From Siphonodentalium dalli (Eukaryota; Mollusca; Scaphopoda; Gadilida; Siphonodentaliidae): a stretch of DNA of 64,000 nucleotides. The DNA lies in assembly GCA_032622095.1 (NCBI GenBank), contig CP136066.1:44777835-44841834 (forward strand), in the 5' to 3' direction. The notes beneath the pieces are model-generated. The model was not told where the DNA came from. It did no database searches and saw only the letters and a list, made by a program, of their open reading frames with translations. The stretch's first letter is position 1. Each line of letters opens with the position of its first letter. The translations under genes were made by a program, and so were the position numbers. This document shows, in pieces, positions 1 through 12,774 of this stretch.

Positions 1-1320
1 AACTGGGTAATATATAATTTTGTTACTAAATATTTCTTCCGTTGATCATAAGTTTCCTGAACGTTAATACGGTGGTCCACTGTGAAGTGGTCCGGCACCG
101 TCCGGGATACTGTGAAATCCAGAATGTTGCTAAATCTGAGGCTAAAGAGTCACTTTAGCTGCCTATATAGCCCTATACCAACAAGCATGGTACTAACATG
201 CTTACAAACAACATTACATGGTCAGTACTTGTAAATTGTTTGAAAAAACCTATTTTGGAAAAAATTTACAAGCACCATTTTTTCCGCCTCTGGACCACCC
301 ACCCACCCCGGCCCTATATACGGAATTTTTTTGCAGACCCCCCCCTGTATGAGGCAGATATATTTTGTTTGCGTGAGGTGTTTTGTGTCAAACGGGAAAA
401 TTTTATTACTGTAAAAACACGTTACACGGGCCTTAGTGGGGATGACATTAAGCTACATTTATGGCATGTTGCATATGAGACATGAGGTGAAAACTTCCTT
501 CCCGACACCCTTTGGAAAGAAGCTTCGAGAAATGTAAAATTTAAATAAATAAACTTGTCGTGATGTAACTAAGATATTTAAGCCTAGATCATTGTGTGCA
601 TGGAACAAGAGCGAGCAAATGTCTCAAATATTAACGTGACTATCAATGGCTTGAAAATGACTGTCATCAGTGCATCCAACTAATCAGTGAATTATTTGCA
701 TGTGTATAAATTCAGATTATCTGTTACTAGTACTCTCACAACAAGTACAGTATTCAAGTCCAGCATAGTGACTGCCAAAAGCATTTAGTATAATTGAAGT
801 TGATCCACTAGACCAACAAAAGTGGTATGGAATAATGCTAGATAATGGGCTGGTTGACCGACTAATCATGAAATAGTTAGAAATTATGGAATTGTGTGTA
901 TAATGCATAATGACGTAGGTTTGCAGATATCAGCAATTTATAGAATAATATTTCCAATTAAAGCCTGCTAAATGTCCTCTTTATGCATTTATTTTCAAAA
1001 TATGTCAACTCTAGTTGAATTGGAGCTTAACAAATAATATTTCATCATTATCATGGATATGTCATGTCTACAAAATTGTCAACAATGACCCGAAAGTGAA
1101 GATTGAGGTCACTGTCCTGAGTTGTTGTCAGCTTAAAATGTTTTTCAGCCAAAATAGCCAATACACATGTTTGGATCATGTAATAGCTTGCAGGGGAAAC
1201 TGATATCTCAATGGATATGCAGGAGATATGCTGGGAAATTTATAATTTGTAAATTGGATGCATAAACCTTTCAGTGAAAAACAATAATAGCAGTTCTTTT
1301 TGTTTGAAGTGTTCCATTTT
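1..1320. other. Intergenic DNA, no gene recognised
   Basis: I see no supported exon, RNA gene or clear repeat here. An open frame at 198-485 has low-complexity composition (runs of C and T) and no recognisable domain, so I do not call it. Confidence 0.5.
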
Positions 1321-2560
1321 ATAAGTTATACCTTATAGAGTAAGTTATACCAGTGTTTTTTGTGCACCTTTCAGATTTTGGTGGGTTAGTACTGTACTGT
1401 ACTTAAAATTTGGCATATACATTAAGTATGATTCTGCGAGATATAACGCAAATTTTTTAGGGGGAAATTGGATCTTCCGTCCAAGATGGCCGTCAAAATG
1501 GCAGCCGTAAGTTGAAAATTTGACGTTTTTCACTAATATCTTCTAGATCAGTTTCTTCTGTATGGAACTGGTTTAGATTTGTAACTTTATTTTTGTGTCA
1601 TTCATATGAACTAATCATTGGGGCAATGAAAGATGCCATTCATGAGGTCCTAGCCCTTCCAATCCATCAAAAGTTATATTTTACAGAACTAGGTATGAAA
1701 TTTCATAAAAAATCACCGTTAGGATTCTAGTCATATTTTAATAAGAAATGGACATAATTGTGCAAACTAAGTGAGGCACACCATGGCTTATGAACATTTC
1801 AACTCAATGGAACCAAAATTGTCGCTTGGTCTGAAAATTGCTGCCAAAATGGCGGCCAAAACCTGGGAAAAGGTAAATATTGGCCCAGCATACCATGTGT
1901 ATCGCTTACAAGTTGTGGCCGATGAATAAAATCGTCTATGCTGTCTTATATATAAATTAACTTCTAACATTTCTGATGCACATTGGTTAAGTGTTACTAA
2001 TGTAACCACTAACATTACCAGAATTATTGGAATTGTTCTATTACAAACTTGACATCAAAATCGGCAAAAATTTACTTTCAGGTTTGGACCATTTATTTAA
2101 GTAAATGGAAATATCTTTGCTATCATTTTTTTTATTGTTTTGATGTGTCTTAAATGTGTCACACTGGTGTGTTTTTAGACAAGTTTACTCAAGATGGCTT
2201 CCAAAACCAAATTTTGTAAAAAAAAGAGTTGATTTTTGTTTACATGATTATTCTGTTCCCAAGAGTTAGCGAATTGTAACTCACTTGGTTATTAATCATG
2301 TTACTTAATCCACCGACTACTACATGTTTCATTCTCGTTGTCCCTGTACTTTCTGATGATGTACTGTAGTATGGAATTTTGCCAAAAATATCTTTTGGGA
2401 CTCGATCTGGCCATATTTTGACGGAAATGGGCAGAACGTCTAAACGGAACTGAGCGAAACCATATGTGGCTATTCTCGACCAATAGCACGAAAATGAACT
2501 TAATAGATGGTGTATGTCAAAATGGCAGACAAGTAGTGAATGTGTGATCATAGATGAGTT
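1320..2560. repeat. Left arm of a long foldback repeat
   Basis: The reverse complement of 10080-11165 matches this stretch in patches. Examples are the segment near 2130-2210 (TGTCTTAAATGTGTCACAC, then a GTGTGTTTTTAGACAA stretch and CTCAAGATGGC) against 10255-10320, and the CAAGATGGCCGTCAAAATGG segment near 1480. The arm leads directly into the minisatellite that follows. Divergence is high, so it is old. Coordinates are approximate. I found no transposase frame. Confidence 0.6.
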
Positions 2561-2569
2561 GAATAGTCT

Positions 2570-4045
2570 ACAGTGAGTTATTGTATGGTCATGAATAGCG
2601 CGAAGGAGTGGCTATATAGTGATGGGTTGGTGTGTCCATGGTGTGATATATACAAGGCGTCATGTGTGAGGTGAATAGCTATACAAGGATTGTTTGTATG
2701 GTTATTGAAGTGGTGTATGGGTATAATGATAGTAGTTTTATGTTCATATGTGTGTCGTTTATTTATATATAGAGTGACTCTATGGTCGGTCATTTGTGAG
2801 ATATACATACGGACCTTGGGTGACTATTGTCATGGATGGGTGTATATGTACATGTATACATATTTTGGTTATATGATCATGTGTGGCACTGTGGGTGTAT
2901 GCATAAATAAAAAGGGAGTGGTTGTATGGTTATGTGTAATGTATATAGCTGTACATGGAATGACTACGTTCATGATTGTTTAAGTGTATATGCATACCTG
3001 GAGTATAGCTGGATGGTCATTGGCGGCGTATGGGTATATATTAAGTGCCATTGTGTCTGGTTGTATATGTGATGTATATGCACCTCTGTCGTGGTTGTAT
3101 TGCCATTGGTGGATGTACATGTATGTAGATAATAGATGTATGCTCATGGATGGGGTATGTGCGTATAGTATACATCTAGTGGCTGAATTGTCATGGGCGA
3201 TGTGTATATGAAAATCTGGATTGACTATATGGTCATAAATGGGGTGTATGTGTATATCTTGAGTTGGGGTATATGGTCATGGGTGCGACGAAAATGCATA
3301 CAGAGAGTGGCTGTATTTCAATGGTGAGGTGCTGCGTGTTTTTTTTGCTATATATAGATTTCTGTATGGTCAATTATGAGGTGTCAATGTATACCTGGAG
3401 TTGGTAGGCATTGGTGAGGTGTGTATGCACATTCTATATATGTATTGGCTATATGGGCATGGGTGTGGCCAATATATATACAGGGAGTGATCGTATGGCA
3501 ATGGTGAGGTGAATTGTTAAACAAGGGATGACTGTATGACCACCAATGTTGTGTATGGGTATACAGTGAGCGGCTGAATTGTCTTGAGTGAGGAGTATAT
3601 TCAAGCCTGGGGCGTGTGAACGGCCATATGTGCAGGATATTGGTATATATATAAAAGGGCTGTATGGCAATTGGTGAAGTATATATGTATACCCGGAGTT
3701 ACTCTACGGTTATGGTTGCAGTATATATGTATATCTTGAGTGCATATAATGGCCATAAATGTGGCATATATATATATACAGGGAGTGATTGTATGATCAC
3801 GAATGTGGTGAATATTTCTGCAAGAAGTGACTATATGGTCATGGCTGAAGTGTAGTATACCTGATGCACCTGAAAGCTGGATCATGGCTCTATAGTCATG
3901 TTTGTGGTTTACGGGTAAACCTAAGTACGGTTGTATGGTTATGGGTTAGGTGTATGTGTATAAAGCGAGTGACTGCATGGTCATTTGTGTGGTGTTTATG
4001 TATATATATAACATGATTGTATGGCCATGGCTATCACTTCCCATA
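2570..4045. repeat. Degenerate minisatellite, about 40-bp unit
   Basis: The unit resembles TGTATGGTCATGGGTGAGGT followed by GTATATGTATACCTGGAGTGAC, repeated with heavy substitution and indels for about 1.5 kb. The same repeat in the same orientation forms 8950-10065. Open frames on both strands are by-products of periodicity (runs of Met, Tyr, Val or His, Thr) and are not genes. Confidence 0.75.
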
Positions 4046-4310
4046 ATAACTCAAGTATATTTTAATCGATTGGGAGGTAATGTCAGAAAGTTCTTCATTT
4101 GGTGGCATTTTATATGCACAATGGAGGAAACAATTTTCCTGACATTAGTCAATCAATCTTAATGCCAATGGTCCAGCATTTCATGTTGTAAGAGTTTTTT
4201 AAAGTGTTTGCTTGGCACGCTGGGACAATATTTACCATTTTCCATATTTTGGCCGCCATTTTGACAGCCAATTTTAGCCAAAGTGACAAATTTGGTTCCA
4301 TTCTATAGGA
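4045..4310. repeat. Truncated right arm next to the minisatellite
   Basis: It is a direct, shortened copy of 10065-10650. Both start with a segment like CATAATAACTCAAGTATAT right after the minisatellite, and both contain the TACCATTTTCCATA and CCGCCATTTTGACAG-type segments and TTTGGTTCCATT. This makes 1320-4310 a second copy of the arm-minisatellite-arm structure seen at 8950-11170. Confidence 0.55.
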
Positions 4311-4797
4311 TTAAAGGTACTCAATCCGAACAGAGGGTCCCCATCTCAACAGATTCCAACAACAACAATCCGATCAGAGGGGCCTATATTACTATTTCTT
4401 TGGCTTTGGGGGTAAACATATTTGATTCGAGTCGAGGAACCCATCAAACAAAGCTCAGAGTGATTAGATATTGATTTTTGACATTTGTTATTTACTCGAG
4501 ATGAGTACTAATAATTGCCTTCAACTGCCGTAATCTGCTCGGGATGTGTACACCAAAATCTATTCAAACAGACAAGGATGGATAACTCTAAAATCAAGTG
4601 GTAATAATAACGCAATTTTGACTGAGTTCTGGGCCAGAAAGTATTCCCGATAATGAAAAATAATAGATTTCTAAAATCGATATCTAACAAATCTGAGATT
4701 TGATGGGTGACTTCCTCGACTCGAATCAAATATTTTTGATCCCCGAAGCCATTGAAATAGTAATTGAGAGGAGTTTTATCGGATTGAGTACCTTTAA
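4311..4797. mobile_element. TTAA-flanked MITE, family D, copy 1
   Basis: TTAA is present at both ends (4311-4314 and 4794-4797), followed inward by inverted AGGTACTCAATCCGA termini. The interior has the family signature CAAAGCTCAGAGTGAT. The TTAA target duplication is that of piggyBac-type transposases; there is no coding capacity, so it would depend on one elsewhere. The 162-codon minus-strand frame at 4508-4996 runs through this element and is not a gene. Confidence 0.8.
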
Positions 4798-5049
4798 GGA
4801 CTATTGGGGTGGGGGTCAATTTTTGTTCTGGGGACCTGTGATAGCGACTGAGTACTAACTTACCAACTTCACGCACCCGAACAAGTCCATAATATGTCTT
4901 AAACGGAAATTGGGAGATGGCGTTATGCATAAATGGATCGCACTTGTCGTCCAAACCCAATGCCAATTTGTGTTGCAATATACTTATTGGTAACAAATAT
5001 GTTTAAACCAAAAAGTTCCCGGGGTTTGTACTGGTCGGTCGAATGTGAT

Positions 5050-5300
5050 CTCTACGGGCATAGAGTAATGCCCTAAATAATCGACTCCTTAACCACAGCA
5101 GCATTATGGGTAACTTTTCAGGATTTAGTCTGAAATATGGCTTGTTGCCATTCATCGAAAAGTTCTCACTGAGAGCTTTCCGATGAATGGCAAGAAGCCA
5201 TATTTCAGACTAAATCCTGAAAAATTACCCATAATTCTGCTGTGCATGGTTAAGGAGTCGATTATTTAGAGCATTACTGTAGCCGCATGGGGTAGAGATT
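5050..5300. repeat. Near-perfect foldback of about 250 bp
   Basis: The arms contain AATAATCGACTCCTTAACCA and ATGGCTTGTTGCCATTCATC and return in reverse complement across a short spacer near 5160-5180. A transcript would form a hairpin with stem of about 110 bp. It is probably a foldback MITE. I see no clear target-site duplication. Confidence 0.75.
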
Positions 5301-5501
5301 CGTGCCAGGCTATATACAAGATAGCCATTACGGTCGGCTACCTACCCGACGATGTACCCATCGTAGCATTATAATGTACGTCATCGTACTCAGCGCTACA
5401 TTGTCTGTCATGTTTGTTTTCGCTGTTGGAGCTTCCTCCCCATCTAAATATACATCGATTGCACTCACTCCACTTTCTGGAACAAATATTTCCTATTGAG
5501 A

Positions 5502-5618
5502 ATGTCAAGTACCTCTGCGGATACTGACCGGATTGTCTCAGCGATGTTCTTTGACACCGGCTCGCAACTGACTTGCCAAACATTTGGCAAGAAGACACAG
5601 GAAAGTCTGGATGTCTAG
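5502..5618 (+). pseudogene. Possible retroelement protease relic
   Basis: A 38-residue open stretch contains FFDTGSQLT. The D-T-G-S-Q motif resembles the active site of retroviral-type aspartic proteases of BEL/Pao-like or Gypsy-like invertebrate retroelements. GC content is higher than in the surroundings. No gag, reverse transcriptase or LTR is visible nearby, and the upstream frame (5371-5499) is closed by a stop. One motif is thin evidence, and chance is a real alternative. Confidence 0.25.
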
Positions 5619-5689
5619 TTCGTGTTAGAATGTGCATTCCCATGGCTAGTCAGAGCGATGTTCATTCTGAGTGAATTGATCACACTCAA

Positions 5690-6149
5690 GGTATATATGA
5701 CCATAAGATATAGCGTTACTAACGAACCAAAGCTAAACCACTCGCATGAGGGTATCTTTGCTTAAAATAAATTCTTATCAAAATAAGTTTATAGTTTCCC
5801 ACCAAATAAGATTCACATTTATAAGCCTTATTTATTAGTGGTTATTATTAACAACACTCCGTACCCAACGGTTCGTCGAATTAGTGGACCCTTATCCTAA
5901 TTTCTTGTAAAAATTAGGGCAATCGACATCCGGTATCTGAAAATACCAAGATTCATAAAGTAAACAAACGAGTTCACCACCTCATGGTTTTATACCCCAA
6001 TAAAATATAAATATAATGTGTTCGTTTTTGGTACAAATTGGAGCATTTTACTGAAATTAACCATTATATTTCTTGACGCTGGTGGAACTCTCCGTTTCAG
6101 ATACCAGATGGGGAAGCGTATACATTTCAAAATGTTCATTTCATTCATT
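5690..6149. other. Spacer, no gene recognised
   Basis: AT-rich sequence without an exon or repeat that I recognise. Confidence 0.4.
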
Positions 6150-6680
6150 AAGAATTCATCATCACGATTGGCAATCACGTAATTTCGAGATTGGTGAGTA
6201 CCACGCATACACAATGGTCGAGGCGAGTGCAAACGCACAACAAATATAATAAATGAGGAACTGATACAAAACATTACATTTTGACTGTAACGAGAATATG
6301 CTACTTTATTTCTGAAACAAGTTGATACCTTATTTGCTCGGATATACTCAGTGGTTTTCTAAAACATTCTGACTAAAGTTTCAAGTCGGTGGTGCGTGGA
6401 ACACACCAGTCCATACATCTCGGAGAATCCTTCGACTGACAACTTTGTCAGAATGTTAGAGCAAGCAAATGTGAATTTGGACACATATGAGTATCAGCTT
6501 GTTTGACAAATACCATACCATCTGCTCGTATATATAGCTGACAATTTATATGTAATATCTTATAGTTTATTCCCGTTTTCCTCGTTTCTGGTCGCGTTTT
6601 CGATCGCCTCGGCCATTTTGAATGCGTGATACCCATCAACTCAAAACCATGCATGCACGTGATTCTCCACCGTGATCATG
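6150..6680. mobile_element. MITE of about 0.5 kb, copy 1 of a dispersed pair
   Basis: It aligns end to end with 38925-39385. Shared blocks include ATGAGGAACTG, AACAAGTTGATA, CATTCTGAC, GTCAGAATGTTAGAGCAA and CGATCGCCTCGGCCATTTTG. The outer ends are short inverted repeats (AATCACGT and ACGTGATT) and the middle holds an inner palindrome around GACAACTTTG. It is noncoding. Confidence 0.7.
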
Positions 6681-8949
6681 TTGATTTCGTGCAGATGTGT
6701 CAAGGATGTGTCAAGGATGTGCCACCGGTCACGCTTGGGATCGCTCCAACAGTATCCGTGTGGATAAGAACATGGGATCTGAAAGAGACACACATTACTT
6801 TTCCATCAAATATATGTGCGACTGAATATATATTGATTTATACGGATATAAATATAGAATATGTAGCTAGTGTCGTCGCTTAAACTGTTTATGTCCGTGA
6901 TCGCGATTTGAGCATCTATTGTGCGAGGCTCTGCCAATAGCTGCCAAATCCCCGAGCGGATATAAACAGTTTAAGCGACGACATTAGCTACATATTTCAT
7001 CGAACAAAACTTGCCTTTTGTGAGGAAAATCTGTCATTTTCCTCAGTTTTACATTCGTTACTTCGATGACGCCATTGCATTTATTAGGTCAAGCAAACCA
7101 ATTAGAATTCACGACATGAGAAAACCGGAGTGCAGGTTAGAGCGAAATAGTTCGTTGGCCTTTTTACATTTATTATAAGCAGACCTTGTTCTGATTATTT
7201 ATAGATGTTTTAGAGCTAAAACATATATCATTTACGAATTATTTTAGTGAATTTATGCACGATAAAAACGTTCTGAAATCACAATGACGTCATTAAGGCC
7301 GGTTCATGCCCCTATGTACCTGCACAATTTGCATATCAAATTACGTCATAAAAGTAGTACTAACCTAATAAAGCTACCTTGACGTAATAAACGTAACGTT
7401 TGTTAGGCAGGCTTTATGTAGGCAATAGAGGTAGTGAGCGGTGGATTATTAGGTTAGTACTACTTTTATGACGTAATTTGATACTACTTTTAGGTATATG
7501 CAAATTGCGCGGTTAACAAGGACGCCAACCGACCTGAATGACGTCATTGTTATTTTGGGACCTTTTTATCGACCATAATTCACCGCAATTGATACACAAT
7601 TCGTAATCGGATATGTGTTTTCTCTCTAAAATATCTATAAACCATTAGCTAAAGGTCAGCTTATAATAACTATTAAAATAACCTAACGAACTATTTCGCT
7701 CTAAGCTGCACTCCGGCTATTCAACGTCATGAATGCTAATTAGTTTGCTTGACTTATAGCCCGGTGGCTTAGGGTCAAAATTTTGCAAAATCGTGACAGA
7801 CCGGATTAAAGCATGAAACTTTGCCGATATGTAAAATGGAATATGGGGAAAAAATTTGGAGGGGGGTGCCCGGGCTGCGGGTCATGGTTCAGGAGAATTT
7901 CTGGTTTCCATGGTAACGTCATAACATATTTGGGGAAAAGTGAAAAAATGCCCCAGTATGGAAACAGTTAGACTTGTGTTTGAATAAATGATGTGAACTC
8001 ATAGTGCAATCAATGGTCCATCAACTGAACTGGGTCACTAGGACATGTAGGGTCAAGGTCAACCACTAAGGTCAAGGTCATTGGAAAATATATCATTTTT
8101 CTGTCTATTGTTTATTGATGGTCTCATATGCCGCCAACCCTAAAGCTTTAGTCATAAAGGCATTCCCTTTCATAAATGCACAAAAAATAGGGCATCATTA
8201 CTTTTGATAACCTTAAGTTATAGATCATCACATTTTTTAGATACCACTTTTTATGGTATTTGTGCAATTACGGCCTGGACTATGCTAAAGATAAATCAAG
8301 TAAATTTTAATTTGACCCTCACAAATAAATATTAAATATAGTCATACGACGTAAATATAGAGCGATTGTGTTGGGTTAATATTAATATTAGAGTTTTTGA
8401 GTTGAGTTGGTAATTTTAATACATAACATACATCTTGTTGCCATGACAACTGCTAGCGAAAATATCGTAAAATTACGATTTTCGAATGAAAATGATAACG
8501 TTTTGCGAATAATTTCTCAGAATTTATTCCACCGACATGTCCTATATCAGAAATTCATTCACTTCGGAGGTAAAATGTGGACTTATATGAACATAATTAT
8601 GGTTTCCATGACAACCATTATCCCAAATAATGTCACAATGGCCAATTCAATTGACTTTTTGTGTATTACTTCCTCAATTTCGTTCAGAAAAACTTCAATG
8701 CGTAATACTATCCGCGGGGTAAGTTAGTCATACATGTCCATTACAAATAATATGTTGGGTGGACCCAATGTACTTGTTTCCATAGCAACTGTTTCAAATT
8801 TGATCACTGACATAGAGTCTGTCGATCTATTCAGCACTTTTGAATTAGCTTCCCGTCTCCATTTGTGGTAAACAAAATGTTTGGCCAAATGAAATTTGTA
8901 TTGACCAATTTAGAAAAAAATTGGCCATTGGCCAATTTGGCCACTGATA

Positions 8950-10065
8950 GCGCGAACACTATCCATACCTGGAGTGACCGTATGGTCATTGTTAGGGTGT
9001 GTATGTATATCTTGGGTGGTTATATGGCCATCGGCGTGGAGAATATTATACTGGGGTAACTGTATGGGTAATGGTGAGGTGAATAGGTATACATTGCGTG
9101 ACTGTATGATCATGACTGTGGTGAATATGTATGTATGGTTATGGGCCAGGCCTGGGAGTGTACCTGGTGTGCCTACATGGTGACTAATTACTGTATGGTC
9201 ATGTGTGAGGTGTACGTGTGTACCCAATTGTGGCTGTATGGCCATGTGTGAGGTGTTTTGTCTATAAAGCAGGTGGCCATATGGCCATTGGTGGGGTGTA
9301 TATGAAGGCATTGAGTTACTGTTGTCATGGTTGGATGTATATGTATATATCGAGTGGCTATATGGCAATGGGTGTGGTGAATAGGTATACAGGGAGTGAC
9401 CATATCGTCAATGGTGAGGTGAATAGGTATACAAGATACAAGGAGTGACTACGATTCTGTGTGTGGACCATAGGTATACAGAAAGTGACCACATGGTCAT
9501 GGGTCAGTTGCAGGAGTATACCCGGTGTACCTGCATGGTGACTCATGTCTGTATGGTCATGTGTGGGGTGTGCATGTATACCCAAGTTTGGCTATGTGGT
9601 AATGGGTGAGGTGTATGTGTGTAAAGCATTTAGCTACATGGCCATTGCTGATGTGTATATGTATACCTGAAATGATTCAATGGTCATGGTTGGGTGTATA
9701 TGTATATCTTGAGTGGTTATAGGACCATGGTTGTTGTGAATATGTATATATGGATGCCAATAGTGAGGTGAATATATATATATACAAGGAGGGACTGTAT
9801 TATAGCCCATCAATGTATGATCATGCATGTGGTGAACAGATATATAGTGACTATATAGTCATGGGTCAGGTGTATGAGTATACCTGTTGTGTCTGTATGG
9901 TGACTCGGGGCTGTATGGTCATGGGTGGGGTGTACGGATATACCCAATGGTGGCTGCATGGTCATGGGTGAGGTGTTTGTATATAAAGTGAGTGGTTATT
10001 TGGTCATTTGTCTGGTCTATATATAGAGTAACACTATGACCATGGGTGTGTCGCAAAGGTGGGCC
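8950..10065. repeat. Second block of the 40-bp minisatellite
   Basis: Same unit and orientation as 2570-4045, for example GGTGAATAGGTATACA and GACTGTATGGTCATGGGT. The long open frames here on both strands come from the repeat and are not called as genes. Confidence 0.75.
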
Positions 10066-11170
10066 TATGGTGGCTATCGATTTCCACAATAACTCAAGTA
10101 TATGCTAATCAATAGAGATGTTTAGTTGTCAGTTGATTAAGTAACATTTTAATAACCAAGTACTAGTGAGTTACAATTTGATACCTTTTCGGAACAGCAT
10201 AGAATAATGTATGGGATATATGTCGATTTTTTACATATCTGATTGCCATTTTGCAAGCCATCTTGAGTAATTTTGTCTAAAAAACACACCCGTGTGACGC
10301 ATTTAAGACAGTTCAAAACGATAAACCCATTTAATAGCAAAGATAGTTAAATTTTACTTGAAAAAATGGTCCAAACCTGAACAGTTAATTTGTATATCAC
10401 GTTTGTGAGAGAGAAATCCAATATGTCTTGTAATGTCAGTGGTTACAATAGTAACTATTAACCAAGGTGCATCAGCAATGTTAGTATTCAATGTATAGAA
10501 GGATTATAAGTCGATTTTATTCATGAACCACAATTTGTAAGTGATTGCAAGGCGCACTGGGGCAATATATCTACCATTTTCCATAATATGACTGCCATTT
10601 TGGCGGTCATTTTGAGTCAAAGTGACCATTTTGGTTCCATTGAGTAGGAATATTCATAGGTAAAGGTGTGCCTCATTGCACAATGCACAGTTCTGCTCAT
10701 TTCATTTTGTAATATGACTAGGATCCCAATGGTGATTTTTTGTGAAATTTTATAGCAGGTTCTGTAAATCATAATTTTGAGAGAACGGAAGGGACTGTGA
10801 CTCACAGAATGGCATATTTCATTGCTCCAATGATCAGTTAACATTAAAAATATATAATAAATGTGGGTTGCAGTGTGCGGCTACGGATTCAAATTTGAAA
10901 TCCAATGATCTGTTAAATTAAACAATTTTAAATAAAGTTGCAATTCTCATCAGTTCCAAACAGCAGAAACTAATCTAGAAAATATTAGTGAAAAATAGTC
11001 ACATTTTCCACAACCAGCGACCATTTTGATGGCTATCTTGGAACGGGATTTCCAATTTTGCCATAAAACGCTAACATTGTGTCTTAGCTTCACAATAATA
11101 TATACATTTGTATACATTTGTCAAGATTTACTCTCTATAATTTACATCAAACTAACTTATAGTGCCTCGT
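10065..11170. repeat. Right arm of the minisatellite foldback
   Basis: Reverse-complement partner of 1320-2560 and relative of the arms at 23885-24410 and 25615-25995 (shared AGTTCCAAACAG, AGAAACT and GCCATTTTG-type blocks). No coding content is visible. The stretch 11170-11430 that follows holds nothing I recognise. Confidence 0.6.
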
Positions 11171-12774
11171 CTTAAAACACGGCGACCACGTTGGACGCCA
11201 TCTTGTTTCGTGTCTACACGGACACTTTCTTTCCGTGTTAACATTGCTTAAAAGTTGAGGGACATAACAAGGATGAAAATGAGTGAGGTGAAGTTAAGAC
11301 CTGTGGTGTGCGGTGTACAAGTACCCTATCGGCTTCCAGACTATTATATTTGCATTTGCATTGCCATCGCGTGACCTTTTTGACATCTTGTGACGTCGTC
11401 AGTGATAGAGAGTATTCCAATACCTACAAAATGACACATCACCTGTTAAATTCAATCACAATGACATCCCCATAAATGGGATACTATCCCCCCATCATAA
11501 TGGTAACACATTAGGGTACATAATAATACAAAAGAAGTTAAGTTATGGAGTGGGTGCACCAGGGGTCCTACCAGCTCATGGACTAATGCAACAAATTGAG
11601 GTAGGTTAATCATACAGACAAATAATATGACCTAAAGTGATAAAGACAGCATTTTTTTTACAATGACCTTGACCTTTCACAATGACCTTGACCCTTGAGA
11701 TGAGTACTGGCGGTCCGTTATGGAGAATATATTTATATAAATAGTATTATATAACTATATCCACCAATAAGTCCACTGCTATCACCAATATACTTCATAT
11801 ATGATCATTTTCCAGAATTCTCAGATATCACACACTGTTGCTATGGTAACACCATTTTTCAGGAAACTGAGTAATATGAAGCGTGTCAACGTTGGTTTCC
11901 AATGTCTCCAGTATGAAAAATATGTTGCTGAAAATCCACAAAACATTTTACGAAACCCATTTTTTTTTATTACAAATGACAGGCTATTACCATGGCAGTT
12001 GGCAGCTCAGATGAAAAATTCTGAAATTTCAGGCCCTGATTATGACAATTCAAACAGTTCAAACTGGAAAACAAAATACATCTATAAGGCAGTTCATACA
12101 CCAAATTGAAGGCAATAAATTACATGGTTTGGGTTAATTGCGAAATAGGGACATTTAGGGGCAAGATAATGCTGAATTACTAGTTGTAAATGAACAAATT
12201 ACTAAATGACCTTGACCTTAGTGGATGACCTTGACACAAATGCCTCTCCCCATTTATATTATGAAGTGGCCAACCACTTGTATTCTGAACTTAGTTACTA
12301 ATATCAAACATAGTACCAATTAGTTTAACAGAAACAGGTATTTCCCGATTCCTCCAATTTTCCAGATGCTATTGCCATGGAAACCAGATTTATTCCTCAC
12401 CACGATCTGGTAGTCCGGGCACCCTCCGCCAAAAAGATTACCCTATGTTCAAAGAACATATGTACCAAATGTCATGCTTTAATCCGGCCAGTCACGATTT
12501 TTTTGTTAATCCACTGGGCTATTAAGAAATGTAAGTCATCGAAGTAACGAACGTAAAACTGAGGAAAATGACATATTTACCGCACAAATTGCATGTTTTG
12601 TGCGATGGATAAATAAAATATGTAGCTAGTGCCGTCGCTAAAACTGTTTATGTCCGCTCGGGAGATTTGGCATCTATTGGACTCGGCTTAGCCTCGCCCA
12701 ATATATGCTCAAATCCCCCTCACGGACATAAACAGTTTTAGCGACGACACTATCTACATATTCTATATATCTTT

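Larger units (their letters stand above)
7757..12527. mobile_element. Second foldback element nested in the 5.9-kb one
   Basis: The left end (TAGCCCGGTGGCTTAG, then CGGATTAAAGCATG) returns in reverse complement at 12470-12527 (CATGCTTTAATCCGG, GGGCTATTAA). The arms extend inward for about 1 kb: AAGGTCAAGGTCATT near 8070 matches AATGACCTTGACCTT in the 12.2-kb region, and GTTTCCATAGCAAC near 8780 matches GTTGCTATGGTAAC near 11840. The centre carries a minisatellite and one arm of yet another repeat. Confidence 0.7.
6850..12770. mobile_element. 5.9-kb foldback transposon, interrupted copy
   Basis: The ends are long inverted repeats beginning ATAGAATATGTAGCTAGTG and containing a sub-hairpin built on AAACTGTTTATGTCCG. 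The shorter relative at 33945-35325 has the same ends and shares the interior up to about 7757. There the sequence switches to a second element, which ends at about 12527, after which the first element resumes (CATCGAAGTAACGAACGTAA). No transposase frame is recognisable, so both look non-autonomous. Confidence 0.75.

Noticed and set aside
2690-3211. Plus-strand frames rich in Met, Tyr, Val and Trp that look membrane-like
   Set aside because: They are translations of the 40-bp minisatellite.
4508-4996. 162-codon minus-strand open frame
   Set aside because: It runs through a TTAA-flanked MITE whose similar frame recurs in other copies; no domain and no splice context.
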